In this document: positions 58,304 through 64,000 of the stretch, piece after piece | Position numbering within the stretch: the first letter of the stretch is position 1 | How the letters are laid out: each line of letters opens with the position of its first letter | Source of the DNA: Blautia_A ammoniilytica | GTDB taxonomy: Bacteria; Bacillota; Clostridia; Lachnospirales; Lachnospiraceae | Length of the DNA: 64,000 bases | NCBI RefSeq assembly: GCF_025566965.1 | Contig: NZ_JAOQJL010000004.1 | Location: forward strand, 62,001 to 126,000 | Direction: 5' to 3' | Made by a program: the position numbers and the translations under genes | The notes under the pieces: generated by a model | What the model was told of the DNA's origin: nothing | The model's database searches: none | What the model saw: the letters and a program-made list of their open reading frames with translations, nothing else

Positions 58304-59068
58304 ATGAAGAAAAATAATTTTTTACTGAGGGCAGGGAAAATAGTGATTTGTATATGCCTGTGTACAGCTGCGTTATGGAAAGGTGACACAATGTCTTTTT
58401 TTACAGATAAAGATGAAAAGATCAACTGTTTTACCACAGGCAACCTGACGGTAGGATTGAAAGAACCGGAGTGGGACCCCAAAAAGGATAATGATGGTAA
58501 AAATCTATATCCGGGGTGTACCTTATATAAAAATCCTACAGTTAAGAATATTACAGATAGCAGTCATGGGGAAGAACCCTGTTATGTACGGATGAAGGTG
58601 GAAATCCTGGACAAACAGGGAGAACCGATTTCTGACATGGAAAAACTAAATCTGATTTATAAAACAATATATTATGATCCGGAATTTAAAGGAAGCTATA
58701 CCAATACAGGAGAATCAATTAAGCTTGTACAGAACCGGAAACCAGGATATTCCCTGAAGGAGATGACTTCTTATTCTATGATAAACCCATTGTGGGAAAA
58801 GGATACATACAGATCCGGGAAAGCAAGTCTTGTTTTTAATTATAAGGGAAAAGACGGAACCGGAATTTTGAATAATGGAGAAGAGTCTATGCTTTTTACC
58901 ACGATTGTGATACCAACTGATTGGGATAACCGTCAGATTCAATTGGTGGATGGCTACAGGCTGGATATTTCTGTACAGGCAGTTCAGGCACAGGGAATCA
59001 CTGCACCAAAGGAGGCCTGGGCTGTTATGGATCAGTTAACAGGAGGTGCAGATGAAAAAGATATTTAA
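58304..59068 (+). CDS. Exported TasA/camelysin-like protein 3
   Basis: A 254-residue protein. Signal peptide about 1-27, then MSFFTDKDEKINCFTTGNL, LKEPEWDPKKD, YPGCTLYKNPTVKN and a long beta-rich body with CYVRMKVEI. It ends ITAPKEAWAVMDQL, comparable to the ends of proteins 1 and 2 (FTNAETAFAAL, NSPEEAYQAG). The ATG at 58304 follows AAGGATTGTTGCAGG. It overlaps the next gene by 17 nt. Confidence 0.77.
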   Translation: MKKNNFLLRAGKIVICICLCTAALWKGDTMSFFTDKDEKINCFTTGNLTVGLKEPEWDPKKDNDGKNLYPGCTLYKNPTVKNITDSSHGEEPCYVRMKVEILDKQGEPISDMEKLNLIYKTIYYDPEFKGSYTNTGESIKLVQNRKPGYSLKEMTSYSMINPLWEKDTYRSGKASLVFNYKGKDGTGILNNGEESMLFTTIVIPTDWDNRQIQLVDGYRLDISVQAVQAQGITAPKEAWAVMDQLTGGADEKDI

Positions 59069-60326
59069 AAAAATAATGATTACAGCGTCTGGAGTTCTTT
59101 TGCTTACCTGTACGGCAGCAGGAGCGTGGAAAATCTCCGGAAGATCCAGAAATGTTCTTATCACAGCTTCTTTTTCCAATCGGATTATTGAGGAATATCA
59201 GATACCGGATCATGTGAATCCAGGCCAGAAGATTTCTAAAATCGTGAATGTGAAAAATACCGGAACACGGGATAGCTTTATAAGACTTCGCATTACCGGA
59301 GTTCTGGGGAAAAGGAATACAGAAGATCAGCTGGTACCGGATCCATCCTTAGATCCGGCTATGATACAAATGGAGTTTAATACGGAAAAATGGAAGAATC
59401 TGGGGGATGGTTACTGGTATTATACAGATATTCTGGAACCGGGAAAGACGACAAAGGAGCCGCTTTTAAAAGGCTTTTGGCTTCGTAAGGAAGCAGACAA
59501 CCAGTATAAGGGGAAGGATGGGGAAATCCTTGTTGAATTAGAAAGCATACAGGCTTCAAGCACAGCACTGGAAGATCTGTGGAAGGTAAAGAAAGAAGTT
59601 CTGGGGGTATCAGAAAGCAAATGCAGAGCCTGCGATACGGTAACAAAGGTTACTGTGAAGAAAGATTCTAAGATTGTGATCAATGAAGGAGATGCAGATC
59701 TGTTTGCAAATTTTAAAAACCTTCTTCCAGGATGCGCAAGGACACAGAGCATAAAAATAAATAATCAAAGTGGAAACAGTATGGATCTGTATCTGAAAGC
59801 AGAGGATAATTCCGGGAAATCGCAGACAGGCGTGATGAAGAAAAAGATAGAGACCTTTCTTGGAAAATATGCATTTATACAGGTAAAGGAAGGAAATAAA
59901 GTGCTTTACCAGGGTGCTGTGAATGGAAAAACAAAAGGATCAGGACAACCTTTGACAAAAGGGATTTTGCTTGGGAGGTTTTTGGGAAAAACAAAAAAGG
60001 AACTGGTTGTGAAGCTTTGGGTGAATGCGGAAATGGGAAATGAATACCAGAATCTTACCGGAAAAGTAGACTGGGTTTTTTATGGTGAAGAAACTGATCC
60101 GAACAATAAAACAGCAGACGATGCAGGAAAGAATGATCAGGCAGCGAATCCTTCATCATATGGCAATGCTGGCACCAAAATGGGTATGTCAGCCAGGATC
60201 AGCCCTAAAACAGATGATAGTTCAAAAATATCAGCCAATTTATGTCTTCTGGTAATTGGAATCAGTATGATAGCAATATACAAAAAGAAAGCAGCTGAAT
60301 TTAAGAAAGGAAATTCGGAAAAATGA
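59052..60326 (+). CDS. Exported fibre-like protein 4 with sortase-type C-terminus
   Basis: The largest of the group, 424 residues. Signal peptide about 1-25, then VNPGQKISKIVNVKNTGTRDSFIRLRI, the same fold pattern as its neighbours, and a second beta-rich half. The C-terminus has SPKTDD, a hydrophobic helix (ISANLCLLVIGISMIAIY) and a KKK tail. This is a sortase-like anchor with S-P-K-T-D in place of L-P-x-T-G. It could tie the fibre to the wall. AGGAGG lies 5 nt before the ATG at 59052. No sortase gene is in the window. Confidence 0.75.
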   Translation: MKKIFKKIMITASGVLLLTCTAAGAWKISGRSRNVLITASFSNRIIEEYQIPDHVNPGQKISKIVNVKNTGTRDSFIRLRITGVLGKRNTEDQLVPDPSLDPAMIQMEFNTEKWKNLGDGYWYYTDILEPGKTTKEPLLKGFWLRKEADNQYKGKDGEILVELESIQASSTALEDLWKVKKEVLGVSESKCRACDTVTKVTVKKDSKIVINEGDADLFANFKNLLPGCARTQSIKINNQSGNSMDLYLKAEDNSGKSQTGVMKKKIETFLGKYAFIQVKEGNKVLYQGAVNGKTKGSGQPLTKGILLGRFLGKTKKELVVKLWVNAEMGNEYQNLTGKVDWVFYGEETDPNNKTADDAGKNDQAANPSSYGNAGTKMGMSARISPKTDDSSKISANLCLLVIGISMIAIYKKKAAEFKKGNSEK

Positions 60327-60814
60327 AAGACATTCGATCCTGGTTGGTGAGAATGACGGAAGGGGTGTTCTGTCTAGGCATGTTTATGATGGCTGTTCCT
60401 GTGGTTTTAGGAATGCAATGTTATACGGTGATTTCCGAAAGTATGGAACCTGAAATTCCAAAAGGCGCTGTGATTTATGTGAGAAAAATATCCTTTTCCA
60501 GGATCAGACCAAAGGATGTGATCACATACCGGATAGGGCAGAAGGAAGGTACGGTCACCCACCGGGTGGTAAGGATTGACGAAAAAAGGAAGGTGCTGTT
60601 TACAAAAGGGGACAGAAATGAAATTCAGGATGCATGCCCGGTGAAAGAAGAGCAGATCCAGGGAATCGTCAAAGGGTGTATACCTGTAGTGGGATATGGA
60701 ATTTTGTTTTTTAAGACAAAATGCGGGATGGTGACACTGATAATTCTTCTGGTATTGGCAGAAGGGATCTGTCTGTTTATGAAAAGAAAGGAGAAGCAGA
60801 AACATAAATGCTGA
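60323..60814 (+). CDS. sipW: Signal peptidase I, SipW-like (ER type)
   Basis: A 163-residue membrane protease that removes signal peptides. The Ser40 nucleophile is in VISESMEPEIP, and the general base is His80 in VTHRVVRID in place of the bacterial Lys, which marks the ER/SipW branch. A GDRNEIQDACPV segment is the third box. Helices lie at about 12-32 and 133-153. SipW of Bacillus subtilis processes TasA and TapA; here the gene lies among five TasA-like genes. It overlaps both neighbours. Confidence 0.9.
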   Translation: MKDIRSWLVRMTEGVFCLGMFMMAVPVVLGMQCYTVISESMEPEIPKGAVIYVRKISFSRIRPKDVITYRIGQKEGTVTHRVVRIDEKRKVLFTKGDRNEIQDACPVKEEQIQGIVKGCIPVVGYGILFFKTKCGMVTLIILLVLAEGICLFMKRKEKQKHKC

Positions 60815-61452
60815 AGGTGAACAGAAAAAAATATAAGATTTTGGCAGCAGTGGGGATGGGAACCTGTCTTATCGCAGGAGGCACATCAGCAGCTTATTTA
60901 AAAGATGCGGTTGGAGAGGTGCAAAATGTGATCACTGTAGGAAACATAAAAGCTGTATTAGAGGAACCCCACTGGAATCCGGAAAAGAAAATGTATTTAC
61001 ATCCTGGTGAGAGTACCCAAAAGGATCCGGTTGTGAAAAATACAGGGTTAAATGAGGAATATGCGTTTTTGGAAGTCCGTATACCGAAAAGAGAGATAGC
61101 TGTTGTTAATGACGATACAAAGATGAAAATGAACAAGGAATCAAGAGCGGTATTTACCTTTGAAGCAGAAAAAGGCTGGGAACTGGTGAGGCAGGAAGAA
61201 CAGGAAGATCAGCAGGTCTATGTTTATGGATATCCGGAAATCTTAAAACCAGGAGAAAAGACGGAGCCTTTATTTAGAAATATTCGTGCGGTGAATTATC
61301 TGGAAGGAGATCTGAAAGGAGATGAGCTGCTAAAGGTTCAGGTAAAAGCGCAGGTGATCCAGACAAATGTGGAGGGAAAAAGCCTGTCGTTGATTTATCA
61401 GGAATTTTTGAAACAGGAGCAGACAGACCAGAAAGGGGAATCGTATGTATAA
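60808..61452 (+). CDS. Exported TasA/camelysin-like protein 5
   Basis: A 214-residue protein. Signal peptide about 1-28, mature start AAYLKDAVGEVQNVITVGN, then LEEPHWNPEKKM, HPGESTQKDPVVKNTG and PGEKTEPLFRNI. The EP-x-W-x-P and KDP-x-V-x-NT blocks are shared with proteins 2 and 3. It overlaps sipW by 7 nt and the next gene by 8 nt. Confidence 0.78.
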   Translation: MLKVNRKKYKILAAVGMGTCLIAGGTSAAYLKDAVGEVQNVITVGNIKAVLEEPHWNPEKKMYLHPGESTQKDPVVKNTGLNEEYAFLEVRIPKREIAVVNDDTKMKMNKESRAVFTFEAEKGWELVRQEEQEDQQVYVYGYPEILKPGEKTEPLFRNIRAVNYLEGDLKGDELLKVQVKAQVIQTNVEGKSLSLIYQEFLKQEQTDQKGESYV

Positions 61453-64000
61453 TAAGAAAAAGAAAGGCAGGATACGCCTGCTTGCAGGTATGGTGGCTGT
61501 CTTGCTTTTGGCAGGAAGTGGTCTTGGATATGTACAGGCGGAAAATACCGAAAGCCGGAATGGGCAAAGCAGCCAGGAACTGGAAGAAACTTATCAGAAT
61601 TGGGAAATCAAGGATGTTGATGAAAGTCTGTCCGAGAATAGTGGGGATGATTTAGCATCTGATCTTGAAGCTGCTGCTGAAATATCTGAAATACCTGAAG
61701 AAATTGAAGACGTGGAAGAGGTTATGGAAGAAACGGATTTACTCAACCAACAGGAAGCAGATGAAGAGTTTTCTGATGAGAATGGAGAAATCCATGAGCA
61801 TATAGAGGATGAACTTGCTGATCCGGATTTGAAAAATGAAATAACTGCAGTAACAGAAGGTAAAGCCATCATTTCATCCGGATCTGAATACAGGCTTGTA
61901 ACTGCCGGCAGTGAAGTTTATAAGGGAAACTATAATCTTCTGGGAGACTCTAATAACAGAAAGAAATTCGTATTTGTTCCTTTTAACAATGCAGGAAATG
62001 ATGTTGCATATCTGGAAGTGGGAGGTGTGATCTATTTTGTCCCCAGGAACATGAATGCGGCGGGAAAGTATGGATTTCTTGTGCAGAATGTAGGGTTTAA
62101 CAGTGAAATGAACTGCGGATTGGATATGCGTTTTACAGTTACAGGATATAAGGATTATGTGCTGGATGATAATGGAAATGGAGTATCGGGAATATATCCT
62201 GCTTTTGGATTCTGGAAAAAATATGGTTTATGTTTTGCATTTGGCGGAGCTGATCAGAATATCCGGATAGAGATTCTGAAACATGGAACAAGCATACCGG
62301 TAAAGGGGGATTATAGTTTTCGCTGGCTGGATATTGATGCAGGCCAGAGATTCGGGATCCGTCTCCTGGATGGTACCTTGGCAGGACGATATGCAATGAA
62401 AAGCTGTTCTGCTTACTATCAGAATGATTTTCCCCGGTTTAATCAGACCTACCAGATGGTGAATGCTGCTCAGAATACAGATTATCACGGAAAAACAGGA
62501 AAATGGATGGATGGTACTGTATATTGGGAATTGAAGGATTGCTCAAAATTGAATCTGTTGATCGCAACAGCTGGTAACTCTAAACAGGGACGCAGACCGG
62601 CAGAATCCAGTAGGGAGAAATATGCACAATACAGCACCGGAAAATTTCCTGAGGATACAGGAGTAGATATGGGGCTGCTTGCCTGGGATGGGGAATCTTA
62701 TGGCGCAAGAGAGAATCCTCAGAAGATTTACAAATATGTAAGCAATACGGAGGTAAGCCTGGCAGAACTGGCTGGAAAAACGGAAAATCTGGTTGGAGCA
62801 GCAGGCGATTCATTTTATTACTATTTGACAAACCATGTTCCCGTAGAGGCGCCTGCATACTATTATAACCAATATACTATTGCGGATATGCTTCCGGTGG
62901 GAGCTGCTTATGATGGATCAGTACAGGTAATCAAAGGAGAGACCGGGGAAGATGTTACCGGATGGTTCCAGATTTCTACAGAAGGTCAGGGCATCACCTT
63001 TCAGTCGGTACACTTATCCAATAGCGACTTTTATGGTTCCACATATATTTTTAAAATACGGGTCAGGATGGATACAAGTCAGCTTCAACCTACAGCAGAA
63101 GGTAATTATCTGGTTTACCGGATTTCCAATAGTGCATCAGTCACAAGTTGTCATAAAACAGATACACAGGCGAAGACAGCTGTTTCGCAGCCGGTGTACA
63201 CTATATTAAAAGAACTGGGAAAAGGAAAAATCTGTATCCGTAAAACGGATGCCGCCGGGAAAGAACTTCCTGGAGCCCTGTTTGAGATCCGGTCTGCTGA
63301 AAATATTTATTCTCCGGCAGGAGCTTTACTTCTGGAGGAAGGGACGATAGTGCAGCAGCTTACTCTGACATCCGGGAAAGGGATTTCAGACCCATTATAT
63401 GCCGGAAAATATACGGTGTCTGAGATAAACCCACCAGCAGGTTACTGTGCAGATCCGATTCCCCAGACTGTAGAAGTGAAAAGCACCGGATATGAAAATC
63501 AGCCGTCAGAAGCTGTATTTATTAATAGTCCGACCACAGTATATCTGAAAAAAATATCTGAGCGTCTGGATGGGGAAAATGAGTATACACCATTACAGGG
63601 CGTAGGTTTTATGGTCTGGAATAAAGATAGTGGAAAGGAAACAGGACAGAAACTTTTTACAGATTCACAGGGGCTTATACTTTTAAGTGGATATATTCCT
63701 GGCACCTATTGTTATCAGGAAACCAACATACCGGAAGGCTATGCCGGAGACCTGATATCCGGAGAATTTGTGATTGATGAAAAAGGGCTGTGCCAGGGGG
63801 AGAAGGAGCATGTGATCCTGGTAGAAAATTCCTGTATTAAAGCGGAATTCTTAAAAGTTGATAAAAGTACCGGACAGCCGATTTCAGGTGCAAAACTTCA
63901 ACTGACAGACGACAAAGGAAAAGTAGTTGAAACATGGGTTTCCGGTGAAAAACCATACAGGATCTACCGGATACCGAAAGGCCTTTACACATTGACAGAA
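61445..64000 (+). CDS. Large surface adhesin with SpaA/Cna-B domains (3' end outside window)
   Basis: 852 codons are seen, still open at the edge. Signal peptide about 1-32 (LLAGMVAVLLLAGSGLGYVQA), an acidic Glu/Asp/Ser-rich region (about 33-135), an N-terminal domain of about 450 residues with no recognised motif, then from about residue 595 at least three prealbumin-like SpaA/Cna-B domains: KGKICIRKTDAAGKELPGALFEI...YTVSEINPPAGY, VYLKKISERLDG...YCYQETNIPEGY, and KAEFLKVDKSTGQPISGAKLQL. The Lys and Glu positions suit internal isopeptide bonds. AAAGGGGAA precedes the ATG. A wall anchor is expected downstream. Confidence 0.88.
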   Translation, partial: MYNKKKKGRIRLLAGMVAVLLLAGSGLGYVQAENTESRNGQSSQELEETYQNWEIKDVDESLSENSGDDLASDLEAAAEISEIPEEIEDVEEVMEETDLLNQQEADEEFSDENGEIHEHIEDELADPDLKNEITAVTEGKAIISSGSEYRLVTAGSEVYKGNYNLLGDSNNRKKFVFVPFNNAGNDVAYLEVGGVIYFVPRNMNAAGKYGFLVQNVGFNSEMNCGLDMRFTVTGYKDYVLDDNGNGVSGIYPAFGFWKKYGLCFAFGGADQNIRIEILKHGTSIPVKGDYSFRWLDIDAGQRFGIRLLDGTLAGRYAMKSCSAYYQNDFPRFNQTYQMVNAAQNTDYHGKTGKWMDGTVYWELKDCSKLNLLIATAGNSKQGRRPAESSREKYAQYSTGKFPEDTGVDMGLLAWDGESYGARENPQKIYKYVSNTEVSLAELAGKTENLVGAAGDSFYYYLTNHVPVEAPAYYYNQYTIADMLPVGAAYDGSVQVIKGETGEDVTGWFQISTEGQGITFQSVHLSNSDFYGSTYIFKIRVRMDTSQLQPTAEGNYLVYRISNSASVTSCHKTDTQAKTAVSQPVYTILKELGKGKICIRKTDAAGKELPGALFEIRSAENIYSPAGALLLEEGTIVQQLTLTSGKGISDPLYAGKYTVSEINPPAGYCADPIPQTVEVKSTGYENQPSEAVFINSPTTVYLKKISERLDGENEYTPLQGVGFMVWNKDSGKETGQKLFTDSQGLILLSGYIPGTYCYQETNIPEGYAGDLISGEFVIDEKGLCQGEKEHVILVENSCIKAEFLKVDKSTGQPISGAKLQLTDDKGKVVETWVSGEKPYRIYRIPKGLYTLTE

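Overview
The window is a stretch of chromosome from a spore-forming, fermentative Firmicute, most like the Lachnospiraceae (Blautia/Ruminococcus-type gut anaerobes). I infer this from gene content and style: spoIIM next to xerD, a SpoVB-type flippase, sigma-H after the cysS-mrnC-rlmB block, a Nif/Isc-type Fe-S pair behind an IscR-like regulator, Fe-S L-serine dehydratase in two subunits, AGGAGG ribosome sites and short AT-rich intergenic regions. There is no rRNA, tRNA, CRISPR array, phage or insertion sequence. Most of the window is core chromosome.

Layout. 0-5 kb: end of RNase Y, spoIIM, xerD, DAHP synthase and a flippase. 5-10 kb: iscR-nifS-nifU, then a P-type cation ATPase. 10-20 kb: histidinol phosphatase, lower glycolysis (gap, pgk, tpiA), serine dehydratase, homoserine dehydrogenase and phosphoglycerate mutase. 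20-30.5 kb: MATE exporter, dipeptidase, an L,D-transpeptidase with an acidic tandem-repeat tail, sfsA-mutY, and lipid genes (GT2, PAP2, diacylglycerol kinase). 30.8-36.6 kb: topoisomerase III, a cysteine-cluster protein, an oxidoreductase, PlsY and a diacylglycerol glycosyltransferase. 36.7-44 kb: a secreted leucine-rich-repeat protein, then a nucleoside/methylthioadenosine salvage operon (PNP, mtnA, MTA deaminase, trmO) and aspartokinase. 44.2-48.8 kb: a DNA-damage cluster. 48.9-56.7 kb: glmS, a secreted serine hydrolase, ridA, ispF-cysS-mrnC-rlmB-sigH. 57-64 kb: a SipW-type surface-fibre locus that runs off the right edge.

Three things stand out. (1) At 44.2 kb a promoter of good consensus carries two LexA-type SOS boxes and drives a radical SAM protein of the DNA-repair-linked family and its DUF4130 partner; directly behind lies an XPD-type helicase fused to a Cas4-like nuclease. 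This looks like a damage-inducible repair system of unknown chemistry. (2) From 57 kb, five related TasA/camelysin-like exported proteins surround a SipW-like signal peptidase and precede a large SpaA-domain adhesin. (3) The intergenic DNA carries several families of structured repeats: a 59-nt element present at 25.6 and 56.95 kb, a GTAACTATTCAG inverted-repeat family with six copies always just upstream of a gene, a cluster of four perfect hairpins at 25.7 kb, and a switch-like leader in front of the purine nucleoside phosphorylase whose 3' end is duplicated upstream of the LRR gene.

All functions are read from sequence by eye; no database search was run. Promoters are consensus matches only.
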